A DNA stretch of 63,109 bases, from NCBI GenBank assembly GCA_021604765.1, contig BQJP01000014.1, forward strand, positions 1 to 63,109. Reading direction: 5' to 3'. Under the pieces are notes generated by a model. It was given only the letters and a program-made list of their open reading frames with translations, did not search any database and was not told the origin of the DNA. Made by a program: the position numbers and the translations under genes. Each line of letters opens with the position of its first letter. The first letter of the stretch is position 1. Below are positions 8,453 to 18,243 of this stretch, piece after piece. The DNA comes from Thermodesulfobacteriota bacterium. GTDB taxonomy: Bacteria; Desulfobacterota_D; UBA1144; Nemesobacterales; UBA2774.

Positions 8453-10051
8453 ATGCAGAAAAAAAGTGATTTAATAAAGATATTAATCCCCGCTGTAGGC
8501 GGTCAGGGAGGCGGGGTTTTAACTGAATGGGTGGTTCAGGCATTTTTCCTTGAAGATTTTGATGCTCAAGGAATAAGCCTCCCCGGGCTCTCACAGAGGG
8601 GCGGGTCAACAGTTTATTACCTTGAGGCTCACCCAAAGCCAGAAACAGAGGACAAATCAATAATCTTTGCCCAATTCCCTGTGCCTGGAGAAGTCGACAT
8701 TATTCTTGCTCAGGAGTTCTTAGAGTTAGGCAGGGCTCTGGAGCTAGGTTACGGCTCAGATAAAACTACAATTATTACCAGTTCCCACAGAGTATATTCA
8801 ACACTAGAGAAAATGCCTATAGGGAGCGGTATTTATTCCGATGAAAATTTAAGAAAACTAGCTGAGGGTTTCTCCTACAAGTTCATAGAACTAAATGCAT
8901 TAGAGCTTTCTAAACAAAACGACATGGATGAGCTCGCTGTAAATGCAATCCTGCTGGGTGCACTATGCGCGTCTGAGGCGGTTCCAATCGATAAACAGTC
9001 CTTTATAAGATCAATTGAGATGGTTGGAGTTGCGGTTAATGCCAGTTTGAAAGCTTTTGAAGTAGGATGGGAAGATGCTCAAATTGGTCATGATAAAAAA
9101 GCTGGTTCCTTAGCTAAGTGGAGTAGTTTTGTTAGCGAGAGAGCGGATAAATTAGAAGATAAAGAAAAGGAAGAGTATCTTGCTAGAATTTCAAATATTG
9201 AGTCTGAATATCCTGAGAATCTTAGAGAAATCCTTGCTGAGTCGGTATATAGATTAATTGATTACCAAGATATGAACTATACTGACAAATATTTGGCAGA
9301 AGTAAATTCCATTAAGATAATAGACTCAAATACAAGAGGAACAAACTATCTACTAACAGAGCTATTTGCGAAAAATCTCGCACTCTTGATGAGTTTTGAA
9401 GATGGGATTAGGGTTGCTGAGCTTAAAATAAAGTCAGATAGGTTTAAGAGAATTAGAGAGGAAATGAGGTTAAAGGATGATCAGGTATTTCATGTCGTAG
9501 ATTACTTGAAACCGGATGCAGAGGAGATCTACGGGCTTTTACCTAATGTATTAGTTGCCCCTGTGTTGAGTTTTACTCAGACTAGACTCTTTAAAAAAAT
9601 ATGGCGGAGAAAAAAACCTTTAACAATGGGTCAGACTCCGGTCACAAATTCTTTTAGTGGGTACTTTAGAATGTGGATGTTAACAAAGATAAAATTTCTG
9701 AGACCTCACTCTTTTAGATATAAAAAAGAGCACAAATTAATAAAAAGGTATATCGAATCGATTAACAAATATGCTTCATATGATTACAAACTGGCTTGCC
9801 TGGTTGCTAAGAGTGCTCAGGTGGTAAAGGGCTATGGAAGGGTTCGAAGAAGAACAATAGATGCCTTTTATAGATTTCTTGATAATATCATCTCTCCACT
9901 TGCAGAGTATGAAAGTAATAATAGAAAGAATTTTGATATAACATTAGAAATTGGGCAGGAAGCTTATAACCTTATCTCTGGAGAGTCTGTTGAAGGAATA
10001 GATAAAGCTGAAAAACTTGCTCAGGATGTACTTGAGCAAAGAGCTGCATAA
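8453..10051 (+). CDS. iorB: indolepyruvate oxidoreductase beta-family subunit with C-terminal extension
   Basis: 532 aa. Residues about 8-200 form the gamma-type domain of 2-oxoacid oxidoreductases, with 'AVGGQGGGVLTEWVV' and 'GLSQRGGSTVYYLE'. The classical IorB stops there; this protein carries about 320 further, mainly helical and basic residues, the extension seen in the 'indolepyruvate oxidoreductase subunit beta family' (DUF6537-type, from memory). It should partner the preceding alpha subunit. The ATG lacks a visible ribosome site, and the 178-base gap could hold its own promoter (TTTACC and TACTAT, 16 bases apart, end near 8430). Its stop lies 9 bases from that of the convergent carA. 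Confidence 0.87.
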   Translation: MQKKSDLIKILIPAVGGQGGGVLTEWVVQAFFLEDFDAQGISLPGLSQRGGSTVYYLEAHPKPETEDKSIIFAQFPVPGEVDIILAQEFLELGRALELGYGSDKTTIITSSHRVYSTLEKMPIGSGIYSDENLRKLAEGFSYKFIELNALELSKQNDMDELAVNAILLGALCASEAVPIDKQSFIRSIEMVGVAVNASLKAFEVGWEDAQIGHDKKAGSLAKWSSFVSERADKLEDKEKEEYLARISNIESEYPENLREILAESVYRLIDYQDMNYTDKYLAEVNSIKIIDSNTRGTNYLLTELFAKNLALLMSFEDGIRVAELKIKSDRFKRIREEMRLKDDQVFHVVDYLKPDAEEIYGLLPNVLVAPVLSFTQTRLFKKIWRRKKPLTMGQTPVTNSFSGYFRMWMLTKIKFLRPHSFRYKKEHKLIKRYIESINKYASYDYKLACLVAKSAQVVKGYGRVRRRTIDAFYRFLDNIISPLAEYESNNRKNFDITLEIGQEAYNLISGESVEGIDKAEKLAQDVLEQRAA

Positions 10052-10060
10052 TTACCCTTC

Positions 10061-11185
10061 TTAATTACTGCTTTTCATCAAATTCACAAAATCTTGAAAA
10101 AGATATGAAGAATCATGAGGTCCAGGTGATGCCTCGGGATGATATTGAACTGAAAAGGCAGGATATTTCTTATGCTTTATCCCCTCTATAGTGCTGTCGT
10201 TTAAATTAACATGAGTAATTTCAACATCATTGCCTAAAGTTTTCCCGTCTACCGCAAATCCGTGGTTCTGAGATGTGATTTCAACTTTTCCAGATGCAAG
10301 ATTTTTTACCGGCTGATTAGCTCCCCTATGGCCAAACTTTAACTTATAAGTCTCTGCTCCAAGAGCGAGGCTTAATATCTGGTGACCCAGGCATATACCA
10401 AATATCGGCTTTTTACCAACTAAAGTTCTTATACTCTCGACTGCATAAGATACTGCGGCTGGGTCTCCAGGGCCATTTGAAAGAAATATCCCGTCAGGGT
10501 CAAGCGAAAGCACTTCATTCGGAGGAGTTCTGGATGGAACAACTGTGACTTCGCATCCATGATCTTTAAGTTTTCGCAGAATGTTTTGTTTTAGCCCAAA
10601 GTCATAGGCGACGACTTTAAATGTTTCTCTAGTTTCAGAAACCTCTTCATCGAGCGGGCCCCAACAATGTGTCCTCTCACTCCAGCTATAAGGCTCTTCG
10701 CAGCTTACCTCAGTGACAAGGTCTATTCCTACAATACCTTTAGAAGAGTGAACTTTCTTAAGCAGGCTCTTGGGATCCAAGTCTTCTGTTGAAATAACTG
10801 CTTTTTGAGCACCTTTTGATCTAATTAGTTTTGTTAGAGCCCGAGTATCAATTCCTTCAATACCGACGATACCATAATTAGCCAAATAGGACTCTAAATC
10901 ACCTTGAGAGCGCCAATTGCTTGGTGTTCTCCAATATTCTTTTACTACAAAACCCTTAAGGAAAGGTTTTCTAGATTCAACATCCTCTTCATTTACTCCG
11001 TAATTACCTATCTCAGGGTAGGTCATAGTAACGATCTGACCGTTATAAGAGGGGTCTGTTAGGATTTCCTGATATCCAGACATGGAGGTGTTAAAAACTA
11101 CTTCTCCAAAAACTTCGCCGTCTGCTCCAAAACCTGAGCCTTCAAAAACCGTTCCATCTTCTATGACGAGCAGTGCTTTTTTCAT
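10061..11185 (-). CDS. carA: carbamoyl-phosphate synthase small (glutaminase) subunit
   Basis: 374 aa, normal length. The N-terminal CPSase domain has '[17 protein letters not shown]'; the C-terminal class I glutamine amidotransferase domain has nucleophile Cys265 in 'GICLGHQ' and the His349/Glu351 pair in 'YHPEASPGP'. It hydrolyses glutamine and passes ammonia to CarB for pyrimidine and arginine synthesis. carB is not adjacent. No ribosome site is seen in front of the ATG. Confidence 0.97.
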   Translation of the reverse strand: MKKALLVIEDGTVFEGSGFGADGEVFGEVVFNTSMSGYQEILTDPSYNGQIVTMTYPEIGNYGVNEEDVESRKPFLKGFVVKEYWRTPSNWRSQGDLESYLANYGIVGIEGIDTRALTKLIRSKGAQKAVISTEDLDPKSLLKKVHSSKGIVGIDLVTEVSCEEPYSWSERTHCWGPLDEEVSETRETFKVVAYDFGLKQNILRKLKDHGCEVTVVPSRTPPNEVLSLDPDGIFLSNGPGDPAAVSYAVESIRTLVGKKPIFGICLGHQILSLALGAETYKLKFGHRGANQPVKNLASGKVEITSQNHGFAVDGKTLGNDVEITHVNLNDSTIEGIKHKKYPAFSVQYHPEASPGPHDSSYLFQDFVNLMKSSN

Positions 11186-11296
11186 AAATTGCGAAGAGAA
11201 AATACATTCTATTTTTACTTATGTCAAAGTGCTTTAAGGTACTTGTTACAATTTACACATCTAGATTGAATGAACTTGCCTGTTATTAATTAATAT

Positions 11297-12724
11297 TTAA
11301 TCCGAAAGTCCCTTTCGTAGAATTTCATTTACTACTTTTGGATTAGCTTTCCCCTGGGTTTCTTTCATAACCTGACCTACAAAAAATCCCATTAATTTTT
11401 GATCCCCTGCTTTGTATTTCGCAATTGCATCAGGATTGTCTGCAAGAATTTGAGACACAATGTTTTCTAGTTCAGATTGATCCGATATTTGTGTCATTCC
11501 TTTTTCTTTTACTATCTCTTCGGCGGTTTTTCCACTTGACAGCATATCTTCAAATACTTCTTTTGCTATCTTCCCGCTAATTGTTCCATTTTCGATTAGA
11601 TTTAAAAGTTCCCCGAGTTTGTCCGGGCTAATTGGGAATGAATCTATATCATCATCGTCTTTCAGTTCTCTGAGCACTTCCGTCATAATCCAGTTGCTAA
11701 CTATTTTTGGATTATTGTGTTTTTTTAGACAGCTTTCAAAGTAATCAGCTATTTCTATAGTAGAAGTAAGCACTCCGGCATCATAATCAGGAAGTTTATA
11801 TTCTTCTTTAAATCTAGCTAATTTCTTATCTGGAAGTTCAGGAAGTGAACGTCTTAACTCTTCAATATGATTTTCTTCCATAACTACCGGGAGCAAATCG
11901 GGATCGGGGAAATACCTGTAGTCATGAGCTTCTTCCTTAGATCTCATAGAAAAGGTTACACCCTTATTTGAGTCAAAAAGTCTTGTTTCCTGCACTATTT
12001 CCTCACCATTCTCAACGGCCATAATTTGTCTCTTAATTTCGTATTCAATTGCTTTTTGGACATATCTGAATGAGTTCACATTTTTTATCTCAGCCTTTGT
12101 CCCGAGCTTGTCACTGCCTTTGGGTCTTACTGACACATTTGCGTCACATCTTAGGCTCCCTTCTTCCATGTTGCCATCACAAACACCAATATATCTGAGA
12201 ATAGAGCGGATATTCTTCATATATTCAACCGCTTCTTCTGCGCTGGCTATTTCAGGTTCGCTTACAATTTCCACAAGCGGCACACCCGCTCGGTTTAGAT
12301 CAACAAAACTTGAATTCCCGTGGTTCTCATGAACTAATTTCCCTGCATCTTCTTCCATATGAATCCTAGTGAGATTTATTCTTTTGGTAGATCCGTTAGT
12401 TCCGATTTCTACCCAGCCACCTGTTGAGAATGGTTCCTCGTACTGAGATATTTGATAACCTTTTGGCAGATCAGGATAGAAATAGTTTTTTCTTGCAAAA
12501 CGTGATCTGAGGTGTAATTCACAGTTTAGGGCAATCGCAGCTTTAAATGCTAAGTTTAATACTTCTTTGTTCAACACAGGAAGCACTCCTGGCAATCCTA
12601 AACAAATTGGGCTTACATGGCTATTAGGGCTTCCGCCAAACTCAGTTGATTCTGGGGCAAATATCTTAGATTTTGTCTTTAGCTGAGCGTGAACTTCAAG
12701 ACCTATAACAGGTTCAAATTCCAT
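11297..12724 (-). CDS. gatB: Asp/Glu-tRNA(Asn/Gln) amidotransferase subunit B
   Basis: 475 aa, typical GatB. It opens with 'FEPVIGLEVHAQLKTKSKIF', followed by 'CLGLPGVLPVLN' and 'MEEDAGKLVHE', and ends with the tail/YqeY-like domain ('AIAKYKAGDQKLMGFFVGQVMK') that contacts tRNA. GatB holds the kinase and transamidase site of GatCAB. AGGAG lies 8 bases before the ATG. It is unlinked from gatCA. A perfect TTGACA lies upstream in the 68-base divergent gap, but no well-spaced -10 is evident. Confidence 0.98.
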   Translation of the reverse strand: MEFEPVIGLEVHAQLKTKSKIFAPESTEFGGSPNSHVSPICLGLPGVLPVLNKEVLNLAFKAAIALNCELHLRSRFARKNYFYPDLPKGYQISQYEEPFSTGGWVEIGTNGSTKRINLTRIHMEEDAGKLVHENHGNSSFVDLNRAGVPLVEIVSEPEIASAEEAVEYMKNIRSILRYIGVCDGNMEEGSLRCDANVSVRPKGSDKLGTKAEIKNVNSFRYVQKAIEYEIKRQIMAVENGEEIVQETRLFDSNKGVTFSMRSKEEAHDYRYFPDPDLLPVVMEENHIEELRRSLPELPDKKLARFKEEYKLPDYDAGVLTSTIEIADYFESCLKKHNNPKIVSNWIMTEVLRELKDDDDIDSFPISPDKLGELLNLIENGTISGKIAKEVFEDMLSSGKTAEEIVKEKGMTQISDQSELENIVSQILADNPDAIAKYKAGDQKLMGFFVGQVMKETQGKANPKVVNEILRKGLSD

Positions 12725-12792
12725 TTCATAAACTCCTTTTTCAGTTAAAGTAATACTGATTAATAGACTAAATTTGTCAAGGAAAATACAAT

Positions 12793-13446
12793 ATGAGTAA
12801 AACTATTTTAGTAGTTTCTCCTCACCCGGATGATCTAGAAATAGGGATGGGAGGCACTGCGGCAAAATTGATAGATGAGGGCACAAATGTAATATCTCTT
12901 ATTGCTACAGATGGAAGTGGTAGTACTACTACAATGGAGCTTAGTGGTGAAGAGATGGCTGAAGTTAGACGACAAGAAGCGAGGGAAGCAGTTTCAGTCC
13001 TCGGTATCCAAACTTTGATTCCTTTAACCATAGAAAACGTTAAGACCGATAAAAATAAGCAGCACTTTAAGAATGATTTTAAAGAGGCTATCCTGCGATT
13101 TAAACCTCAGGAAATTTATATCCCTCATCCCGAGATTGATAAACACCCGACACATAAGGCAATATCAGAGCTAGTAGTGGATGAGTTAAGAGATGGGAAC
13201 TTCAAACCTGAAAAAGTCTGGTGTTATGAAGTATGGACCCCGTTTTCTAGCTACGACAGGATTGAGGATATAACAAAATATATTGATCTAAAGGTTATGG
13301 CTATTGAAACTCACAGAAGTCAGCTTGAATATAAAAACTATACAGAGGGAATAATTGGACTCAACAGGTACAGGGCAGTTTTTGACGAGAGGCATGGAGT
13401 GACAAAAGAGAAATATGCAGAGGTTTTTATACAGTTAGAAATTTAA
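12793..13446 (+). CDS. PIG-L / LmbE-family deacetylase
   Basis: 217 aa. The family zinc motif 'PHPDDLEIGMGG' is at residues 10-21, and a second 'HPEIDKHPTHKA' carries the other metal histidines. These are zinc-dependent N-deacetylases acting on N-acetylglucosaminyl conjugates, including bacillithiol (BshB) and mycothiol (MshB) precursors. With gshB nearby a bacillithiol role is less likely, so the substrate is open. Start supported by AAGGA upstream. Divergent from gatB. Confidence 0.88.
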   Translation: MSKTILVVSPHPDDLEIGMGGTAAKLIDEGTNVISLIATDGSGSTTTMELSGEEMAEVRRQEAREAVSVLGIQTLIPLTIENVKTDKNKQHFKNDFKEAILRFKPQEIYIPHPEIDKHPTHKAISELVVDELRDGNFKPEKVWCYEVWTPFSSYDRIEDITKYIDLKVMAIETHRSQLEYKNYTEGIIGLNRYRAVFDERHGVTKEKYAEVFIQLEI

Positions 13447-13462
13447 GATCAATAGATTGTTG

Positions 13463-14113
13463 TCACTTAGGAATATGACCTGTTTTCATGCTCCAGAGCA
13501 GCATGTCTAATTCTTCAATCTCAATACTTAGCTCACTTGCAAAATCCTTCATTTTTTCCTCAGCTTCTAGATATTTCTTTTTCGTAGTTGGTGGTTTTGG
13601 GTTATCTAAAACTCTTAAGTCATAAAGTGACCTTACAACGTTTCTATCTAAGATTGCATATCCTTTAATGCCGATATTTCTTAAAAAGTGACTTGCCTGA
13701 GTTAATCCGAGTCCTTTTATATCTTTATTAAGCGCAAAGAATTCTCTTCTTTCCAGTGGGTCATTAAATGAATTTACAAGGTCGCTCAATTTAAGGCCAT
13801 ATTCATTCTTTAGATACTCTCTGGTGGGAACTATATAATAAGCTTTCTCAGGATATTTGTGGATTCCTGTAAGTCGTTCTTCTAATTCTTCTGGGCTTGC
13901 TTCAAGCAGAATATCTTTTATTGCCTCAAGAGACTTAGCGCCTACCTTTGGTCCTACGGCGGAAGTTAAGATACAAAAAGCTAACTCCTCAAATATTCTT
14001 CTATCGTCAGCATTTTGATGCACTTGTACAAATTCATTAAGCTGAGCTTTTATGATGTCTTTTCTCTCTGCATAAAGTGCTTGTAACTCTTCAACTTTTT
14101 TAGAACTAGCCAT
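13463..14113 (-). CDS. OGG2-type (archaeal 8-oxoguanine) HhH-GPD DNA glycosylase, catalytic Lys replaced
   Basis: 216 aa, the compact size of OGG2/MjOgg enzymes, which excise 8-oxoguanine and nick the strand. Seen: 'FEELAFCILTS', the helix-hairpin-helix 'DIKGLGLTQASHFLRNIG' and the Asp-bearing 'AILDRNVV'. In characterised members a Lys lies 18 residues before the catalytic Asp (K129/D147 in the Methanocaldococcus enzyme). Here the aligned position is Thr138, exactly 18 before Asp156. Loss of the Schiff-base Lys with retention of Asp predicts a monofunctional glycosylase or an inactive protein. The family assignment is good; the activity change is inference. The ATG has no ribosome site. Confidence 0.85.
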   Translation of the reverse strand: MASSKKVEELQALYAERKDIIKAQLNEFVQVHQNADDRRIFEELAFCILTSAVGPKVGAKSLEAIKDILLEASPEELEERLTGIHKYPEKAYYIVPTREYLKNEYGLKLSDLVNSFNDPLERREFFALNKDIKGLGLTQASHFLRNIGIKGYAILDRNVVRSLYDLRVLDNPKPPTTKKKYLEAEEKMKDFASELSIEIEELDMLLWSMKTGHIPK

Positions 14114-14229
14114 AGGGATTATTTTATCACTGAGATACTCTTAAACAAAGATTTCGAGCACTTTTACAGTTTTTAACAACTTGTTTTTTGAATTTTGGTA
14201 GACGATACTTAGTCATCAGGATTTAAAAA

Positions 14230-15000
14230 ATGACTGTTCTCGAATTCAAAATATTAGCTGTTGTCGTAATTTTCCTAATTGGGGTTTCAAGCGGACTCTT
14301 GCCCTTAAGATTCGGTGTTTCAAAAGGTGAGCAGCTTTTATTCTCCATTGGAAATTCACTCGCAGGCGGTATCTTTTTGGGCGCGGGGCTATTACATCTC
14401 CTTCCAGACGGAATTGAGTTTTTAAGTAGTGTTTCTGATTATCCACTTGCTATGCTCTTAGCTGCAGGTAGTTTGGGTGTTTTGCTATTTTTAGAGAAAG
14501 TAATATTTATTGATAGTGACGCTCATAATTTAGAAAATATAGGCAAATCATCAGCTTTTGAGCCGTATCTACTCGCTTTAATCCTGTCGATTCATTCTTT
14601 TATTGCAGGAGCCGCTCTTGGAATAGAAAAAACGATTCTTGGTTCAGCAGTTTTATTCGTTGCTATTATTGCACATAAGGGCGGGGCAGCGTTTGCTTTA
14701 GGTATTAGTATGGTGAGGGGAGGGGTGTTAAAGAGAAGACATGTAAAAGTCATCCTGCTTTTTAGCATTATGACTCCTCTAGGAATATTTCTGGGTTCGG
14801 CATTATCTAAAGCCTTTGGCAGCAGCACTGGTCAAATCCTGGAAGGAGTTTTTGACTCACTCGCGGCAGGAACTTTTATCTATGTAGCGGTGCTGGATAT
14901 TATTGAGGAAGAGTTCTCAATTCCCGGCAATGAGATACTCAAATTTCTTTCTATTATTGCCGGTTTAAGCCTTATGGCATTACTTGCTATCTGGACCTGA
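14230..15000 (+). CDS. ZIP-family metal ion transporter
   Basis: 256 aa with about eight membrane helices. The two ZIP signature helices are clear: 'SIHSFIAGAALGIE' (residues about 121-134) and 'IIAHKGGAAFALGISM', the paired His/Glu-type metal-site helices of the family. ZIP carriers import Zn2+ or other divalent metals into the cytoplasm. AGGA lies about 8 bases upstream of the ATG. It is convergent with the DUF4396 gene, with 9 bases between the stop codons. Confidence 0.9.
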   Translation: MTVLEFKILAVVVIFLIGVSSGLLPLRFGVSKGEQLLFSIGNSLAGGIFLGAGLLHLLPDGIEFLSSVSDYPLAMLLAAGSLGVLLFLEKVIFIDSDAHNLENIGKSSAFEPYLLALILSIHSFIAGAALGIEKTILGSAVLFVAIIAHKGGAAFALGISMVRGGVLKRRHVKVILLFSIMTPLGIFLGSALSKAFGSSTGQILEGVFDSLAAGTFIYVAVLDIIEEEFSIPGNEILKFLSIIAGLSLMALLAIWT

Positions 15001-15009
15001 TAAGATCTG

Positions 15010-15822
15010 TCATAGCTTAAGCTCAATAAAAAATGTAGTAATCCAAACAGCGATAGCCAAACAAGCTATCGTAAACGCAACAACAGCAAGCTTTTTGGCA
15101 GTCGATACATCCGGCGCTTTATGTTTAGACATATCCATAGGCTTAGTGGCGTCAGTTACTGCAGACATCATGCCGTGCTTGAGCCCACTACCCACAAGCC
15201 ATGAGTTCATAGGATAAGCTGTTATTATTCCCGCCATAGTGGCCACAGAGGATATTCCCCAGAAAATTGGAGTTTTCGGATCGCCGCCATCAGGAATAAC
15301 TCCCCTTAGGATTGCCATAACAGGTATCATGCCCACCATAACCATATTCATCGAGACGGTCTCTGAGAAGAGAGTTTTTCTGATTGCTAAAAAGTAATTA
15401 CCGCCCATCATGGATTTCATAAATAGAGCCTGGAATATTAACAGACCAATAATAAATGCAGTCACATATTCAATAATAAGATCAAGCCCGTTTGGTAATC
15501 CTAAATTAAATGTGACTATAGCAGCAAGAATAATTCCAGTTGCATCCCCAGCCACGCAGTGCATCATCGAGCCTACAGACTGTTTCCAGTGTGCTTCAAT
15601 AAACTGATCATGAGTACCGGCAATAGGTTGCCTACATGATAAGAAGAATATAACAAGGCCTACAGGGCCTGTGTATAACACAATCAATATCCAGGCTAAC
15701 TTCATGACCCATTGAGTGGGTGTATTTGTCTGAAGGTCATGTATTAAGACTACAAGAGATAAACCTGTAAGTATGAACCAGAGAAGTAAAGCGCCGCCAA
15801 GCATCGTGTCTGGAAAAAACAT
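15010..15822 (-). CDS. DUF4396 multi-pass membrane protein
   Basis: About 270 aa with about seven predicted membrane helices. It shows the DUF4396 features: 'HWKQSVGSMMHCVAGDATGII' and a later 'AYPMNSWLVGSGLKHGMM'. Function unknown; the conserved Met/His/Cys-rich segments suggest metal handling, which is speculation. The frame can begin 12 bases earlier (ATG at 15834), but GGAGGA inside those codons sits perfectly before the ATG at 15822, so I take that one. A promoter fits the upstream gap. Confidence 0.8.
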   Translation of the reverse strand: MFFPDTMLGGALLLWFILTGLSLVVLIHDLQTNTPTQWVMKLAWILIVLYTGPVGLVIFFLSCRQPIAGTHDQFIEAHWKQSVGSMMHCVAGDATGIILAAIVTFNLGLPNGLDLIIEYVTAFIIGLLIFQALFMKSMMGGNYFLAIRKTLFSETVSMNMVMVGMIPVMAILRGVIPDGGDPKTPIFWGISSVATMAGIITAYPMNSWLVGSGLKHGMMSAVTDATKPMDMSKHKAPDVSTAKKLAVVAFTIACLAIAVWITTFFIELKL

Positions 15823-15856
15823 TTGTTCCTCCATGCCTTAAGTGTGTTATTATTGC

Positions 15857-15886
15857 ATTATCTCATCTTATGGGAGTATATGTCAA
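15857..15886 (-). promoter_or_regulatory. sigma-70 type promoter of the DUF4396 gene
   Basis: On the minus strand, a perfect TTGACA (15881-15886) is followed 18 bases later by GATAAT (15857-15862, five of six). Transcription would start near 15850, a short leader before the GGAGGA-ATG at 15822. Confidence 0.5.
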
Positions 15887-15939
15887 TCTCTACCTATATC
15901 GCGGCTTTGCTAAATTAATGAATCTTAAATAAATGACAT

Positions 15940-18180
15940 ATGAATAAACTCACATTAAAAGAACACTTCGATGCTTTTAGAGTAGAGACATCTCTAAAGT
16001 TAACACTCGCTGGAATAATATGCATTTTAATTAATAATATTTTTCATTTTGATCTTGGATATCTTTCCACTTTATTTGTATTCCTGATTTTGATAGTAGC
16101 TCACGGTGAAATCTTCAAAGTGGGTGCTCAAACTCTATTTGGGGTAATAATTAGCTGTGCGGTAACAATAATTATTACGTATATATTCGTTGAAGCTAAA
16201 GTCCTATATCTATTTTTAACAGGGGTTTGGATCTTCTTCTGTATGACTTTTATTTATAAGTATTTTTTGCCTACCCTTTTGAGTGCTATTGCTGCAACTA
16301 TAACCGTCTACAGTTCAATATACGTATCGGTCTCGGATGCAACAAGCACTGTTGAGAGCTATATCGTTCAACTATTCATAGCGGTAGTTGTTTGCTGGGT
16401 TATAGATGGACTTGTCTGGCCCCACAAGAGCAGAGGCTCTTTTCAGCTTACATTAAAAACGGTATATGAAGAATTCTCAGAACTCTTTGCCAATTATACT
16501 CAAGGAGAAGTCGCTGATAGGAAAAGCCACAAGAATATATCAACTTCATTGTCTACATTCGGTAATCTAGCAACCTATATAAAGAGAATGCAGAATGAGG
16601 AACGTAGTCCTGGTTTCCCCATAGATCTTTACATGAAAATTGTTACTTTCAGCCGGGGCATTTTTATCAAAACCGAAGTCTTAGAAGAGTTTGTATTAAA
16701 AGAGCATTCTTTTTTGAAAAGTGAAGAGGTAAAGCAGAAGATAAATCAAATACTCGCATTAATTTCTGACAATTTTTCGACTTTATCTGCTTCTGTTGGA
16801 ACTAACAAAATTGTGGATGTTCAAGGAAAAGAACTACAGGTTTTAATCTCTTCACTCCATGAGTTGTACAGAAACAAGCATGAAGTTGAGGGTATGGAAG
16901 ATCAATATTATGAAGATTTACTCGCCTTTGGAGCAATGCTTCCTGTGCTCGATGACATCTCATTAAAGATACAAAGAATTGCTGAAGCTATAAACATTTT
17001 TCACAGAAATGATTATCAAAAGATGATGGAAAATCGGGTTACTCATATAAATGAGACAGAAAGAATGGAGTCAAGTTCCTTTTTTAGTTTCAATAAGGAG
17101 ACCGCAATAGTAGGAATAAAAACTGTAATTATTTTCCTGTTATTGGTTTTTGGTGAGTTTGTTATTGGTCTTCCCGGGCAGGGTCAAGTGGCATTTTATG
17201 CCATACTCTTTGGAGTAATCCCTAATTTGGGCCAGGAATATATGAAGAGCCGGTATGGAATCTTAGGTATATTCTCAGGGTTATTATTTGGTCTTGTTAG
17301 CTTAATAATAATTTCTCAAATTCAGCATTTCCTCCTATTCTTGGCTCTATATAGTCTAGGGACATTCATAGCCGCGTATATTGCAGGCAGTAGTAAAGAC
17401 ATTTCTTTTGCCGGGCTCCAGGCGGGTCTTGTTATTCCATATAGTATGTTGTTTAATACTGGGCCTCAAGGTGATCTTGATACTGCATTTACAAGATGCA
17501 TGGCACTGATATCTGCGGCTTTTGTTGCTGCAATAGTTCATATCCTGCTCTGGCCAAATGACCCCTTTAACATGTTAAAACAAAAGATATCAAAAGCAGT
17601 CGCAATTTCAGGTCAGATTTTTTCAAAGCTTTTAACCATAGATATTAAGGAAAAAGAAAAAGTAGAAAAGCTTGTTCTTCCATTGGCCGCGACTCTGCCG
17701 ACAAGCACATCACTTCTTCATGATGCAGAATATATAACTCGTCAAGATGATCTTCACGCTGAGCAATTTGTTCACTTAATCGAGTCAATCGAAAGAATTT
17801 ATGTAGATATGGAGACATTAAAGAGAACTATCTATGATAATAAAGACAGCGAGGTCTTTCCTTTATATTTAGACAATATGGAACCATTTTACGAAAAAAT
17901 ATCTGCTGCATTTGATGAAGTATCAAATCAATTTAGTACTGATAATGCCAATTCAGAGGAAATATCATCTATCATTGAGGGAATTGAAGAATATAGGATC
18001 AAGTTTAGAGATTCTGGGGTCTGGCGTTCTTTTAAACCTGAAGATATTGAGCAATCAGTATTAGTAGCAACAAGTATAGATAGCTTGCTTGATACCTTAA
18101 ACCAAATATCTAAAGCTATAAGTGAAATTAATCGGTCTTCACTGGATACAAAACCTGTATTACAAACAAAAGAAGCTTAA
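15940..18180 (+). CDS. FUSC-family inner-membrane protein (AaeB/YccS-like exporter)
   Basis: 746 aa. Two membrane bundles (residues about 20-165 and 385-545) each precede a long helical cytoplasmic region, the duplicated layout of FUSC/AaeB/MdtO proteins. 'VCWVIDGLVWPHKSRGSF' and 'VHILLWPNDPFN' are the characteristic ends of the two bundles. Relatives such as AaeB work with an HlyD-type periplasmic adaptor to expel aromatic acids; an adaptor gene follows about 2 kb downstream, so a two- or three-part export system is likely. Substrate unknown. No ribosome site is visible before the ATG. Confidence 0.85.
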   Translation: MNKLTLKEHFDAFRVETSLKLTLAGIICILINNIFHFDLGYLSTLFVFLILIVAHGEIFKVGAQTLFGVIISCAVTIIITYIFVEAKVLYLFLTGVWIFFCMTFIYKYFLPTLLSAIAATITVYSSIYVSVSDATSTVESYIVQLFIAVVVCWVIDGLVWPHKSRGSFQLTLKTVYEEFSELFANYTQGEVADRKSHKNISTSLSTFGNLATYIKRMQNEERSPGFPIDLYMKIVTFSRGIFIKTEVLEEFVLKEHSFLKSEEVKQKINQILALISDNFSTLSASVGTNKIVDVQGKELQVLISSLHELYRNKHEVEGMEDQYYEDLLAFGAMLPVLDDISLKIQRIAEAINIFHRNDYQKMMENRVTHINETERMESSSFFSFNKETAIVGIKTVIIFLLLVFGEFVIGLPGQGQVAFYAILFGVIPNLGQEYMKSRYGILGIFSGLLFGLVSLIIISQIQHFLLFLALYSLGTFIAAYIAGSSKDISFAGLQAGLVIPYSMLFNTGPQGDLDTAFTRCMALISAAFVAAIVHILLWPNDPFNMLKQKISKAVAISGQIFSKLLTIDIKEKEKVEKLVLPLAATLPTSTSLLHDAEYITRQDDLHAEQFVHLIESIERIYVDMETLKRTIYDNKDSEVFPLYLDNMEPFYEKISAAFDEVSNQFSTDNANSEEISSIIEGIEEYRIKFRDSGVWRSFKPEDIEQSVLVATSIDSLLDTLNQISKAISEINRSSLDTKPVLQTKEA

Positions 18181-18187
18181 AAGTGTC

Positions 18188-18216
18188 TGTACATTAGAAC
18201 TTGGCTTCTATATAAT
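18188..18216 (+). promoter_or_regulatory. possible promoter of the CPA1 antiporter gene
   Basis: TGTACA (18188-18193, four of six) and a perfect TATAAT (18211-18216) are 17 bases apart, starting 8 bases after the FUSC stop. Transcripts would begin near 18223 and carry the hairpin at 18244-18261 in the leader. Confidence 0.4.
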
Positions 18217-18243
18217 GCTTTTTTATCTATTAATAAGGTGGTA

